Assembly (NCBI GenBank): GCA_004352715.1
Contig: SCFE01000004.1
Location: 1,821,035-1,884,446 of the forward strand
Source of the DNA: Hofstenia miamia
Lineage: Eukaryota; Xenacoelomorpha; Acoela
Reading direction: 5' to 3'
Length of the DNA stretch: 63,412 bases
The notes under the pieces were generated by a model. It saw only the letters and a list, made by a program, of their open reading frames with translations. It searched no databases and was not told the origin of the DNA. Shown piece after piece: positions 11,410-23,440 of this stretch. Position numbers and translations under genes: made by a program. Every line of letters starts with the position of its first letter. The first letter of the stretch is position 1.

Positions 11410-12827
11410 CATCATGAATTTTATTGAATTCGGCCACCTGAAAAATATTTAACAAATGAGCAAATCCGAAAAAAGTAAATTCAAAATAAGATACATAATT
11501 TAATAATTGATGCACTTAGCAACAAAATTCTCTTTTCTAGTATTTTGTATGGTGTCTCTTTGAGTGAATAACAGCTTCAAGGCGATCAAGGATTGAAGCA
11601 AAAGTCTTTCAATAAAACTGTTTAAAATTGCATAAAATTCTTCCTTTATTGCGGTCCACAGCTCGTCTTCAATGTGAACAATAGGCTGTCCAATTCGATA
11701 TTTGACCTGTTTCCCCATATTTTCGATAATGTTAAGGCTAGTCAGCAAGGATAACAACCCAATTATTGTGGAAGAAGTTTTCATTGTTTAGTTATGACAT
11801 GGAACACCATAATGCTGATATATTGAATCATTTGTAAGGAGTGGCAGAGTTCATTTTCGAGAATCCGAGCATATTGAGAGCTTCTGAGAGTACCAGCGAT
11901 GTGAGCAATCTGCGAAAGCCACACTTCCATATTTCACCCCATTCCATTACAGACTTCCCACCGTACTTCATGGTCCCTCGAGTAAATTGAGGCAAGAATC
12001 TAAACTTCTGCCCAGTTGGTCTCTTTATCAACATTCTCTTTGATGAGTATAGCTCAAATCTTGACTAATCTGAAAATATAACATTAGACCAATGTTCAGA
12101 TGAATTGTCTTTAACTAAATTGACCCACCTCAGCGGCGTAATCTTTGCTTTGAGGTTAAGAATGGCTTTCTGGGTGCCACGAAAGTCCCAATTAAGTATT
12201 TCTTCAATATGTTTCGCACAGTTCTTGCTATCACGAGGTGACCATAAGCCCATTCCTTTTGAAGTTCCCCTGAAGTCTTCCTGGGATTTCGCTTTGAAAA
12301 ACACACAAGAGCTGATTGGGAGGTTTTGGAGGTCTTCTTTGGTCTTCCGGACTTTGGCTTGGGGCAATGATATTTTCAGAAGTGAAACGTCTGATGATAT
12401 CCCCGACAGTACTTCGTGGTCGCTCTACAAGTCGAGCTATATTACGTTGACTCGTCCCCTCCAATGTTTGGAGATAATCAAGTCGCGGATGGCAAGAGGT
12501 ACGTAACCAGGCATCATATATGGCGAAGAAAGACTGTTATTTGACATTTTCAATATAAATAAACTGAAAAAAAGCTCAACTAATGAATTTTTTTACAGAT
12601 TCTCAGATTTGGTGTGAAGTGGCAGAATACATTTTCCAAGACAATATTAGCTAACCATAACTATTGTAGCGTTTCTCCCTGAGATTTAAAGTAAACAGTG
12701 ATAATTATGTCTCAACATTGGTGAATTCCCTTTCTGCAACAGCAAATCTAATTTAAAATCTTGGCGTATATTTCTTAGAAATATTTATGACAAATCATGG
12801 GTGGCCGAATTCTTTTTTCCAGTAGTG
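11410..12827 (-). mobile_element. Tc1-like DNA transposon, defective
   Basis: Terminal inverted repeats sharing GAATTCGGCCACC face inward (about 11426-11438 and 12800-12812). Their outer ends begin CACTACTGG-type sequence next to TA dinucleotides, the Tc1/mariner target site. Between them, minus-strand frames give an HTH segment (SQRNIARLVERPRSTVGDIIRRF), then RRWVNLVKDNSSEHWSNVIFSD (the W...VIFSDE region with the first catalytic Asp), then KRPTGQKF and GGKSVMEWG (usual GGGSVMVWG). The end reads RLEAVIHSKRDT...NTRKENF. The frame is broken several times. Plus-strand frames over the same stretch are antisense shadows. Confidence 0.85.
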
Positions 12828-13735
12828 TATTAGTTTAGTCCAAAATACACTTATTGCACATATTTTTGAGATACTGAATTTTTTAACAGCCCTGTTTACA
12901 AATAGAGAGAGTAAGTTTCTTTGTTAATGAAGTTTTTTAAAAAATGTTTACTTAATAACATTAATAGTATCTATAATGACCAGAGTTGGAAATGGTCCGA
13001 TTTTTTGGGCCAAGCACGGCCCAGCCCAATGTAGTTAGGCCCCCGCCCAGCCCATTTCAAAATACCAATTATTCGGAACAAGCCCGGCCTGGCTCAATTT
13101 TTTTTAAACCAGTCTTGCTTCATAGAGACCCATAAGCACTAAACTATAAATTTGATTGGACAATTTTCATAATGTAGTGATCAATATGTGCATAGGTGCA
13201 CCTCCACTTTAGTCCGTCAACAATGCTAATTCAATTATGTTCAAATTCAAATTTCATTGTTAACAATAAACGTGTCTGGAGCAGACGTTAGCCCTTTCTG
13301 TAAGTGATTACATTTGTTTCCCAAATAGCATTGAATGTGCATTTTTAAAAATTTCACCAATGAAGACAAAAATTTCCTAAATTGTTTTAAATTTATGCAT
13401 AGATTAAACTAATATTGCTCAGAGATTTTTATTTTTTTGTTGGTTGTTTCTTAAAATTGTTAAACGCTTTCATCTCACAAATTCATAAAATCTCAAAAGT
13501 CTGCTTATATTTTAATCCTTTGCTTAGATTTTTATGTTGCCATTTATAGTATTGTAATCTAAAATGAGATAATAAACCAACTCGCAGCTCTAAGTGGCCT
13601 ACTTAAGATTTTCTGACAGTGACATCTATAGAAGTGATTAAGTGAGTGACCAAAAGAGGGACGAAGCCCTGACCTTCCAGGTGGGGACTCGTCCTCGTAA
13701 CCCCTCATGGCTACGCGCCTGAAAGTAGCATTTTT
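12828..13735. repeat. repeat fragments: hAT-like GC-rich end and a GGCGCGTAGCCA repeat
   Basis: From 12981, CAGAGTTGGAAATGG leads into a run of GGCCCAGCCC-type sequence, the same style as the element at 51547-51919, but the opposite end is not visible. At 13640-13722 the minus strand reads GGCGCGTAGCCATGAGGGG and on into a GC-rich tract. It resembles 58010-58116 and looks like a dispersed repeat. No gene is seen. Confidence 0.4.
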
Positions 13736-13857
13736 TGTTATAATTATTGACTCAACATATACATGTATGCTTTAACACTACTAAAGTCTACTCGCGTTGG
13801 ATCATATTTTACATGATAAATAATTTCCCGCCATTTTTATTCAGTGTAATCCTGCGA

Positions 13858-14397
13858 ATGAATGGTTTCTTAATCATTGTTTTATTCTTTCAATGGTTTT
13901 GTATTTCAACAAATTGTATTGATAAGACACAAGATCGCATATCAAGAGTAATGGGAATAGCTGTTAAATATGGGCAAAGGGAAGAGTTCGTGTCTGCAAA
14001 CCTTATGTTTTCAAATGCTGGACGACGAGAAGGTCTTCAGATATGGCGGTTGGGGAAATCAAAAATTGAAGAAATCAAACGAGATAAGACTATTTTGGGA
14101 CAGTTTCATTCAATGGATGCATACATCGTTCTCTATTCACATTGGGTGAAGGAAGATATGAAACATAATTTGCACCTTTGGATAGGAAACGAATGTCCAA
14201 TTGAAACATACAGCGCAGCCACATTTAAAGTTCTAATACTAAAAAAGCTTCTTATAGGAGTTACAATTGTTTATAGAGAGAAACAATGCGAAGAATCATC
14301 CATATTTAAATCTTATTTCAAATATGAACTTTCATACTTAAGATGTGGACGACCCGTATTTCTTGGAAAATTAAGAAATGACACGCTTGCAAGATAA
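13858..14397 (+). CDS. small secreted-type protein with a single gelsolin domain
   Basis: The chosen ATG (13858) starts a 179-residue protein whose first 20 residues (MNGFLIIVLFFQWFCISTNC) form a convincing signal peptide. In-frame sequence upstream to 13747 lacks such a start. Residues about 45-160 follow the gelsolin/villin G1 pattern: REGLQIWRLGKSKIEEI, GQFHSMDAYIVLYSHW, HNLHLWIGNEC, SAATFKVL, VYREKQCEESSIFKSYF. Gelsolin-family proteins cap or sever actin and usually have three to six such domains; here one domain fills the whole product. The Asp of the usual SGDAYIVL and the Glu of IGNE, both Ca2+ ligands in G1, are kept. The usual VQLDD segment is replaced by VLILKK. The ORF has no intron and ends at TAA, 14395-14397. 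An acceptor-like TTTTTATTCAG just upstream (about 13843) leaves a 5' exon possible. An expressed retrocopy is the main alternative. Confidence 0.7.
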   Translation: MNGFLIIVLFFQWFCISTNCIDKTQDRISRVMGIAVKYGQREEFVSANLMFSNAGRREGLQIWRLGKSKIEEIKRDKTILGQFHSMDAYIVLYSHWVKEDMKHNLHLWIGNECPIETYSAATFKVLILKKLLIGVTIVYREKQCEESSIFKSYFKYELSYLRCGRPVFLGKLRNDTLAR

Positions 14398-14962
14398 AAC
14401 CAATGTTAATATATCTAATAGAATAATTTTGTATTTATTTTAGTTCATCTTGTTTTGTTGGTAAGTACAAAATGAGCACTTGAAAAAATGATATATATAT
14501 ATATACATATATATACATATATATATATATATATATTTGAGAAATCTTTGAAATTGAAACTTATATTTTTACTGAAATCTAACTTACGTGCTCTCAGTTA
14601 ATCTGCTGTCGAAGAAAAGACCAATAGAACTTAATTCAATATCAGGCATACTCCCAAGCCACATCCAATTTCTAGTAAAAAAATTTTCTTCTGGGAACAT
14701 CTTAAGTTCCATTCCTGTACTAGCTGGCACAAAATTATATTTTATGAAACTACGTATTTTTACTTAAGCTATTGTATATAATTATTCATATTCAAAGCTA
14801 GCAATAATTGTACTCAGTCACATATTTCATCTACAAATTTGTAATTAGTACCCTATTTATTTAATTAGGGGTTTGTTTCCTACCTGTACCATATTTCGGA
14901 CACCAAGAGGCGACAAATGGTGGAGTAAGTTTTAAATTGATTTTATGAAGCATTGATATATA
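14398..14962. other. 3' flank with (TA)n microsatellite
   Basis: A (TA)n-rich tract lies at about 14490-14537. No further gelsolin domain was found in any frame between the stop codon and the MITE at 14963. Confidence 0.5.
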
Positions 14963-15498
14963 CAGTCTTGGTCATAAATATTCGGTCACAAGTTTTCACA
15001 GACTATTTCTGAAAGTATTAAGAATTAAGACTACAATGTAGATTTTCTGTCCATATGTCAATTATTTTATTATGAATTTAAATTTTTTATTAATTTTCTT
15101 ACAAATATATTGATATTCAAATTTTGCGATAATCTTATTACATAGCTAGTTTTTCTGTAAATTTCGTCAATGTAATAGGATTAACGCAAAATTTGAACAT
15201 CAATATATTTGTAACGAATGAGCGTACTGACAGCAAAATTGATGAATATACTAAACTTTTTACACTGAATTCAATTTTTGTGCTATATTTTACATAGCAT
15301 GTATATTTATCAAGATATTTTTGGGCGCTTCTTGAAAGGGTAATAGAATTAAAGCTAGAATTCTAAAAAGAAAATTAATACACAATTTTAGTTTACAATA
15401 AAATATTTGGTATAGGGACAGAAAATCTACATTATATGCTTAATACTTTCAGAAATACCGTGCGAAAACTTATGACCAAATATATATGACCATGACTA
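14963..15498. mobile_element. MITE with long terminal inverted repeats (Tc1/mariner-like)
   Basis: The left end CAGTCTTGGTCATAAATATT and the inverted right end TAGTCATGGTCATATATATT start about 95-base terminal repeats. Both contain AAGTTTTC, TATTTCTGAAAGTATTAAG and ATGTAGATTTTCTGTCC. TA flanks both ends. A second inverted pair lies inside: 15105-15150 (TATATTGATATTCAAATTTTGCG) faces 15168-15215 (CGCAAAATTTGAACATCAATATA). No transposase frame is present, so it is non-autonomous. Confidence 0.85.
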
Positions 15499-16239
15499 TA
15501 TATATATATATATATATATATTAGTGCTGTGGATGTGCCGCAATAAATCGTAACCGTATCGGATTGCTTCTTAACTTAACCGGATTTTAACCGATTTAAC
15601 CGGATCCTTAAAAATTAGTGTTTGCTTAATTACATATATTTTTCCATGTATTCAAGTTCAAAAAAAATATATATTTGCAAATTTGCGCTATGACACAGAA
15701 AATGTAAGGATAAACAAACTAAACTAGAGCACGTTATAGAATAAAAAACATTGACAAAATTTTCATTATTAAAAACTGCGAATGAGTACTGAGTTAGTCT
15801 CATTAAAATTTGGCAGATTTAAGTAAATGCTATTTGTTTTGTACTTATGCACTACGTGCCACATATTTTTTTTGAAATAAAAACTAATAGTTAGAACATA
15901 AACAAGAATTGAGCAAAAGTTAGTTTTAATATCAAAGATGTTTATGTTCTAAGATAGAATTAGCTAATATTTGTTCAATCAATATAGTTTTCATATAGAG
16001 TGCTTGAATTTCTGTACACATGATTTCAAATGCATCCATTTCAAATTCTACAACGTTATGCCTAATTCAAAAATAGCAGCTGAGTTAGGATTTTCAAGCA
16101 AGTTCAAGTTTTTACATTTCGAGTTCGAATTCGAGTATTTTTTTGAAGAAAATTCCGAGTTCGATCGAGTTTTTTAAGGTAAAGCAATGTGTATTTTACA
16201 ATAATTCAGGGTATAACAATAAATTAAGAAATATTTTAA
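15499..16239. repeat. repeat-rich stretch: (TA)n, CCGGAT-rich and TTCGAG-rich motifs
   Basis: (TA)n runs to about 15521. It is followed by TTAGTGCTGTGGATGTGCCG and a run of AACCGGAT/TTAACCG words that resemble a hAT-type transposon end. At about 16095-16170, TTCGAGTTCGAATTCGAG words give an artificial Phe/Glu-rich frame. I see no gene here. Confidence 0.35.
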
Positions 16240-17130
16240 CAAAAATGCACGCCACGTGGAAGTTTGAAAATTGAAGGGTTTTCTTTATATTTTGTGGGAA
16301 CTCCACAATGACTTACACACTTGAATCTTCAAACTGGAGAAGTTATAAAATTTTGAAGTATAGTTGTTGATATGTTTTTTCAATTATTTTCTAAAGTTCT
16401 TTGGCAATTCTTTTTTTATAGTCCAGAGGTTTTCAATGGAGTTGCAGTCCGCAATTTAACCAACCTATTCTGCGCTCTAAATGCGAAGTTCTTCTTTCCA
16501 TGATCCTGAGCCGATCTATGAAAAGGAGCACCAAAATTTCGCAGAACTTTCTCTCCAAGAATTTTGAAATTCAGACTGAATTCATTTTCTCATTTGGTTC
16601 TTGAAAATCGAGCCTCGAAACTTCTTTTTAGGGTAAAACACACTCATATGTAACTTAGGATCCACGCTTACAAATGGCTCACTTTTATTGGTGGTAAGAA
16701 TCGTTGGTGTTTAGCACAAAAAACACTTACTTTATCATCATTGCTGAATAATTGAATATTGCTTTCGTCATTCCATAATACTTTTTCTCAAAAATGTGAA
16801 AAGGTGTCATTATTGCAATAACCCTAAGAATACACGAACTATATCATCATATAGCCTTTTTTCTAACATCTGAGGATTTTGTCTTTAAGATGAAGAGCAA
16901 TTCGCCCCCTGCTTGGAAGTGATTTTCCCACACAGTACGTATTATGGATCTGTCGCTCAGCTTCTTCCATCCACATTTATTTCCTTTCGAAATTCTCGCC
17001 ACCTCGTCATAGAATTTATGTTTAGTTTACTGCAACCTTAGCAGACACTCAAAAATTTGATATTTCTCCATAGGTGAACCTCTGTTAACGCAGTTTGTCG
17101 TTCTGATCCATAATAGCTGATTCAACTTAT
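16240..17130 (-). pseudogene. Tc1-like transposase relic
   Basis: Minus-strand frames, broken by many stops, spell ARISKGNKCGWKKLSDRSIIR and TVWENHFQAGG (paired-like DNA-binding region). Next is EKVLWNDESNIQLFSNDDKV (usual KVLWSDES with the first catalytic Asp), then NSIENLWTIKKELPKN (usual LNPIENLW with the catalytic Glu). The order and spacing match a Tc1-family transposase of about 340 residues. Its sequence differs from the 11410-12827 relic, so it is a separate subfamily. Confidence 0.7.
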
Positions 17131-17639
17131 TATTTTTACACTTTGTTGAACTTGCCCTCATGTAGTAAATGGCAATTTATTTAATACGTATTAATTACGG
17201 TAGCGTGAATACGGAACCTTCCAACAGGTTTTGTTCATACCTAAGCACATGCAAAGCCTTTTCCAATATATGTCAGTAGGGAAAACGGTATAAGCGAAAA
17301 CGTAAAGATTTTGATAAGAAATATCTTGTATATTTTTTGTGTGATTTTCGGATATGACGATTTGCTTAAGTATGAAAGATTTCAATTGGCTCTTAAATTT
17401 TTCAATTAATCAATGTTTTCGAATTCTTGTGGCTATCAATTCCAGTTATAAATTACAATATTTAATAAACGTTTGACTCATGCTTCTTTTTTTAAATTTA
17501 ATGTAAGAAAAGGTTTTGATCTTTCATTTTTCTTAAGCAAATTTTAATGATAGGATGGTATATTTTGTAATAATATTTTAAAGAAATAAACGAAGATATT
17601 GTAGATAATTAATATTGTAGGTAAAAGAATAGATGCAGA
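17131..17639. other. no gene seen
   Basis: Short frames only, with no recognisable domain. Confidence 0.4.
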
Positions 17640-18380
17640 GATGTAATCCTTGGCATTGGAAGAATTTTTATTACCGAATTTAACGCCCACGGTAATTGCA
17701 CTTTAAGTTTCCTAACCAATATGCAGTTTACATTAGTGAATAAACTGCTTCCATAATTTATACTGCTTCCGAAAAAGCATGAAAAATCAGTATTCTCGCA
17801 ATCGATTCCTACACTTATCGCTATAGTTTAATGAAAATAGTTGCAGCATGAGATTTAAAATTAGGTTTTCAATCAATTGTAATTCCAAAATATTCAAGTT
17901 TATCTAGAGATGATATTGAAATATTGCTGATATTTAGTGAAACTTTGGCCTACGTCTATTTCTTTTGTGGATGGTTGCGTAATGCAAAATTATGATTTAT
18001 TTACAATTTTACCATAAAATTTATGCATACAAAATCTATTTGCACAATTTGATTTAATTGTTTTAACCAGTCCATCTAATGAAGAACCTCTCAGCAGAAA
18101 ATTGATGTATCGTCTGCATACAATATAATTTCATAGTACACTATACCCTCAATGTCATTTACATAAGTTTTGAAATGTAAAGCCCTTAGAATAGTTCCTT
18201 CAGATACACCATTTCTTAAAATTAGACATTTAAATGTTGTCTCGTTAAAATTTACGCGTTGAATCCTATTAGTTAAATAGCTTGATAGAAGAGAAAAAAA
18301 ATTGTTTTAATAATGATCATTAAAATCAAAGACTTGGAGGGGTCAAGGCCAATGATGCCTACAAAATTATTATAATCAAA
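17640..18380 (-). pseudogene. LINE reverse transcriptase relic
   Basis: On the minus strand, YLTNRIQRVNFNET, LRNGVSEGTILRALHF (usual GVPQGSILGPLLF), VNDIEGIVYYEIILYADDT (catalytic YADD) and LDKLEYFGITIDKK follow each other with a few stops. These are RT motifs 4-7 of a non-LTR element. The relic is too decayed to place in a clade. Confidence 0.7.
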
Positions 18381-19740
18381 GAATGATCTCAATTTTTCGG
18401 TTGTTGTATAAAGAAAAAATTCTTCCGTCTCAAGCCAATGACGTTTTTGATAATAACTTGTATATATTTAAGTGGAAAGAATGTTCTGATGTAAAATTCT
18501 CTCAAAAATTTCGCTTGATGGTGAGGTTATTGATATACGTCTATAATTTTATGAACATTTTGATACAACTCTTTAACAATCAGAACAAAAAGTCATTTAT
18601 TTGTTCCATGGTTGTAAGTACCAAACCTTCTCTTTAAGCTACTGTTAGACTTTGTGATTGGTATATTTGTCGCTAATTCCTTCAAATGTTGCAACCTACG
18701 TTACATCAAGCCCCCTCTTTTTTCAAAAGCCATGCTCATATTTGATTCAATCAAATAATTCCTTCGCTAAGATTTCGCAGCTATGGTGCATGCCACGTCA
18801 AAATTATTTTGTTTGTGCAAACTGTTTATTAGAGTTGGTAATTTTCAGAAATTTTGCACATTTTGAAATTGATTTGTTTCGGCAAAGTGCTAATGCTAAT
18901 ATACATTTTCTTAAGTCATTTTGTTTTTTCTATGGATGTAGATACAACTGGGTACGATTAAGTTGAAATTTACTAGGCAAATAAATATTTGCTGTTACAA
19001 AAAGCATTAGCATTTTACTATACAGAGCTTAGCTTGTCGCATTTTGCATTTTATAGCTAATCATTCTTTATGAATAAACTTTTTGCCCTGTTTTTATGAA
19101 ATTTTAAATACTATTGAGTGAGTTCCTTGAGGCCAAGTGAAATTCTTGACTAAAATTAACTTTAAAATTGTTTAACCTACACATGTATTTTCGTTAAAAA
19201 TAGCAATATGAAACTTTAACGGACATTACATAGTTATATCAGCCCGACTATGCCATGTTCATTTGATCGTTTTCCTATTTTTTAGTCAATTATTTTTATG
19301 GGAATTCAATTTCCCTAGTGAAATATTTTTATGCATTCAACAAAATTTCTGAAAATTTCATTTTGCTAATCAATTGTTTTTGTGGATTCCAAAAATTGTT
19401 TATTGCATTTCTTTGTGACCCATATTAGACATTTGAGAACATTCTTTTGTCTTCTGAATGGTTTAAACAGTAAATACATATATAAATGAAAAAATATGTC
19501 GTCATTATTTATTCTCAAAGTTTCTCAACCAATAAAGTTTTCTCTCGACGCTTGATGAGTTTTTTTGTTTCTATTTTTTTAAGTTTTATTATAAAATGAA
19601 AGAATATTTAAGACTTTTGTAAGATGAATGCTATATTTTCTCATCAGAAAATAATAGATAGGATAATAAAGTGAAACATAATAAAGAAATTATTACATTT
19701 GTTGTTAAATTTGAACATATTAGAAATAAACAGTTAAAAA
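18381..19740. other. no gene seen
   Basis: Two plus-strand frames (18383-18637 and 18658-18966) are open, but neither resembles a known family. They lack a good start or splice context, and I take them as chance frames in AT-rich DNA. Confidence 0.4.
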
Positions 19741-20137
19741 TGTTCGAAAATTCGAACATTGGTCTAATGTCATATAAAATATTATTTTCATTTTACGAAT
19801 GCCACGTTTTAAATCTCTTGGCAATTTCTCAGCTGGAATTTTTGTGATGCATCACATTATCACTTCTCATTGAGAAGGGAGTTATTAAACACTTGCCATT
19901 TGCGCCTTTGCAATACGACAACATTGATCATTTCATTGTGCACACGATTGAAGGAAGATACCAGAGAAACAGTGCTGCAGCTGCAAATGTAATTTAAGAC
20001 TGCATACTAACTGCTTTTTACCCATTCATTCAAAATAAATAATTTGATGAAAGTAAATTATTATTGCTTAGTTTTAATTCATTTTCAGATTTAGTATCAA
20101 TTATATGAGATTAGACCAATGTTCGAATTTTCGAATA
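19741..20137. mobile_element. MITE with self-palindromic inverted termini
   Basis: 19741-19776 (TTCGAAAATTCGAACATTGG, then TCTAATGTCATATAA) is repeated inverted at 20101-20137, with one or two differences over about 36 bases. The first 14 bases (TTCGAAAATTCGAA) are nearly their own reverse complement, so each terminus can itself form a hairpin. No coding potential was seen between the ends. The superfamily is not assigned. Confidence 0.75.
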
Positions 20138-20494
20138 TAAAGAAACAATAACCAAATTTAGGTTTTACTTAAATCTAAGTAATTCATCGACCATAACGAG
20201 TATTAAAAGTTTTATTGATATTATCAAATGATTAAAAACGCTTATTGATATGTAATGGTCTAATTTGGGTTAATTATGTCCTTGCGATTTGCAATACGAC
20301 ATGAAGTAAAAAAATGCTCTTGCGCGTAACTAATTGGTTTAAATTTCGTCCAAATATACAAAACAAAATATAGAATATTACAAAGTCCCATCGCATTTGT
20401 GGCCCCACAATCACCCCATTGTATCCAAAACAAACAAAGGATCGCCAAAAAATGTAGTTTTAGTATTATCAAAAAAAAGATGTTTGAAAAAGCA

Positions 20495-20612
20495 TCCCAG
20501 ATATAACAAGCTCATCGTTAAGACGTCGTTTTAGTTGTTTTTGATGCCGGAAATAATGACGTCATTTTGGTATCGAATTAACGTCGCTTTGACGGATTTG
20601 TGCTTACTGGGA
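20495..20612. mobile_element. short inverted-repeat element, about 118 bases
   Basis: TCCCAGATATAACAAGC...CGTTAAGACGTCG on the left faces TCCCAGTAAGCACAAATCCG...GCGACGTTAA on the opposite strand. Both ends begin TCCCAG and carry GACG/CGTC words. This suggests a small foldback element or MITE. Confidence 0.5.
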
Positions 20613-20795
20613 TTATGGGCTGAATAGCAATGTTTTTGCTTCAGTTACTTAGAGCTACTTTTTAATCAAATGCTGGCCTTTGATGGAGTACATTTTTTCC
20701 TTAATTTTTGGCCATAATATTGCAAATTTGCGATTACAATAGGGCCATGTCATTTTGAAGAAAACTACATTCTTTGCGTCCTCCCCCCACCTATC

Positions 20796-21640
20796 TCAGA
20801 AGCATTGCGAAACTGAGCGTTGGGTTTGGTAGGAGTAACTATTTGCAGTGATCAGTAAGTCAATTCTAATTTTGTATTGGGTAAGCCCATTAGACTGAGA
20901 TTGGTGATGGCAAGGGTTCAATCTTGCTAAAAATATACAATCATTCAAATCCACCCATAGAGGTAAATTCTCACCGAAAATTTCTGAGTAAGAAGGGACA
21001 CTTACTTCTTTATTTGCAGAAATAATCGTGAGAGCAACACATCCCTTGATGCTGATTGACTCCCAAACCATTAAACTGGAAGCGTGTCTTATAGTTTATG
21101 GTTGTCTAGCTTGGTGGTTGCATGATGCAAACTGTCCTACAAATGTTATATCAGTAATAAGAATGGCACTCCATCTTTTGCAGTCCAATGTCGAACCTGT
21201 CATTGACAGACTTTGAGGATACCTGGGTCTTGTAGCGGATTTAATGACTAGAAATTGAAACTCCATGAACCATGGATGAACTGGTATTATTCATGTGTGG
21301 AGATAGTTGTGCCAGAACATATTAACTTGGATTAACAGTCATAATCCTTTTCATCATGCTGTTAGTCTGAACACCATTTTTCTCGGAATTTATTATGGTT
21401 TTTGAGGACTATAATTGCAAGTCTTCTAATAACAAGCAATGACTTCCAGCACACCTTGGTTTGAAATATTCAACCTAATGACAATTTAAATTTGATAGTG
21501 TCATTCTTCATCCACCAGAATTGTATTTGTTTCAACTTGAGCTCAAATGTTAGTTATTGAAAAATTTAAGTGATACAATGATTAGCACAGCCACGAATAA
21601 ATATTAATAGCCTATGTGAGATTGGTTGTTATTGTTTCAA
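20796..21640 (-). pseudogene. Tc1-like transposase relic, third copy type
   Basis: The minus-strand frame beginning RHASSLMVWESISIKGCVALTI matches the Tc1 GGGSVMVWGCISAKG segment. It is followed by YSEIFGENLPLWVDLNDCIFL and NPCHH (usual QQDNDPKHTS, second catalytic Asp lost or shifted). Upstream, DCKRWSAILITDITF resembles WTVEDWKRVLFSDETTF in shifted frames. The termini are not identified. Confidence 0.65.
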
Positions 21641-22949
21641 GATATATGAACAAATAATATGCAGTTAGTTTCACTTATATAGTTCTACTACAAAGCTACC
21701 TTCTATATGCATAAATTATTTGCAAAAGTGAAATATATACAGAGATGTACAATAAAATAAAAAAAGCTAATACAACTAAATATGAAAACACACACGGTCA
21801 AATCGAAAACAAATAATTAAAAACGCAAATTTCTGCAATTATGGCAAAAAATTAGATTTTATAGCAAAGCGTCAACAGAATTTTGGTTTTTACTTGGTAG
21901 CAATAATGTCATGGATTTTATCTGAACAGCTTGCATGACGCATTACCTATTTGAAATGTTAGGCTGTTATGTCCAGGGCCTCGAAGCAAAAGATATTGTT
22001 TTAGTTGCTACCAGGAAGGATAAAGACACGGTGACCAATGGGCTGCAATGCCCAATAATATCTAGTGTGCTCATAGTTATGTGACAGATTATAAAATTTA
22101 TAGATATATACTATGCTTTTGTGGATAATTCTCACAACTGCTAATTTAAGGCGCCAAAGCAATTGAGTTATATTAGATCTCACGCAATCTGTTACATTTA
22201 GAGTAATAAAGGGTTACGTTTTAGGACTTCTTTTATTCATTCTATGTCTTAACAACTTTGGAGAACTTTAGAACATTCCGTTGTTTTAAGGTTCATGATA
22301 GTTTTTCATTATTAATTTGCCCTCCTTGAATTTAATCTAATATAAATCACACTAAAATTGGAAATCTACAGGGGAATTAAATTTGCACATTGAAAAGATG
22401 ACGTCACTTTTACTAAGAGGATCAAAAAATTTAAATTTTAAATATCCCAAAAAACTTCTGTTGTGGAAAACAAAAGATTTATGAATAATATTATACATGG
22501 TGTCCCACGAAAAACCCAGATTGAAATTGAATTTGATATTGCTATTAATACTACTATTGCTACTACTAGGCTTTATTAAACTGTAGATAAATAGTAACGA
22601 AAATATAACAAACATTGTTAATATTTACAAAAGTTAATTGATTTTTTATTGTCACTGCATAAACATAAAAGGAACTGTTTACATCCTTTGCTTTCATATG
22701 AATTTTCCAAGAAATCAAATAAAATATCATGTACTTTCTTTTTACTAATTCTTGAATTTTCAAAGAAGTCAAAGTTGTACTTCAGAATTAGGTACTAACA
22801 AAACGACCTAATTATATTAAAGAACCAATGATCAGTGGAATTTTTCTTCGTTTTCATTGTAAAAAATAGGAAATTGTTAGATTTGCGACTGTTTTTAAAT
22901 TAAAATGAAACGCAGTATAAATATTGATTAAATCACATTTACCATGCGT
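21641..22949. other. no gene seen
   Basis: AT-rich DNA with short unrecognised frames. Confidence 0.4.
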
Positions 22950-23440
22950 TTTATCTATAAAATTTATAAACATCTTTTAATTGATGATATAGTGAAACAG
23001 GTAAGAGTTTGTAATAAATTAAAGCATTTTTGGAGCTGAATTATTAGTCCATAGTAAACATTTTTAAAGCATTTCAAGTTTTTCTATATCTGTGGAGTTT
23101 TCATACTAAATTGGAGCGGCAAATAATAAACTTGGTATGATAATTGACTTAAATAATTTGAATTTAGTAGATGATGGTAAATTTGAAGGTAAATTTCTTC
23201 GGAGTTGTAATAATGACATATTCGTTTTTTTAATTCATTGAGAAATGTGATATGACCAAGATAATTTATAAGATATAGTAACTCCTAAGTCTTTAATGTG
23301 TTTAGAAGTATCAATCTGAAGATATTCATTTTTATTGAATGTGTTATGTACGAAGAATTGATACTCATTATTCGATAATAGATTTCTGTCAAAACTATTG
23401 CGTTCACTAACTATTTGACTTTTCACTTTAAAAAAATTAT
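22950..23440 (-). pseudogene. LINE ORF2 C-terminal relic
   Basis: Minus-strand text gives SKHIKDLGVTISYKLSWSYHISQ (RT thumb, usual KDLGVxIDxxLxWxxHI). Next is FKLFKSIIIPSLLFAAPI, stop, and YENSTDIEKLEML, the usual region after the thumb. Frameshifts and stops are present. Confidence 0.75.

Noticed and set aside
12105-12506. 133-codon plus-strand frame
   Set aside because: It is antisense to the Tc1-like transposase relic, which has the recognisable motifs.
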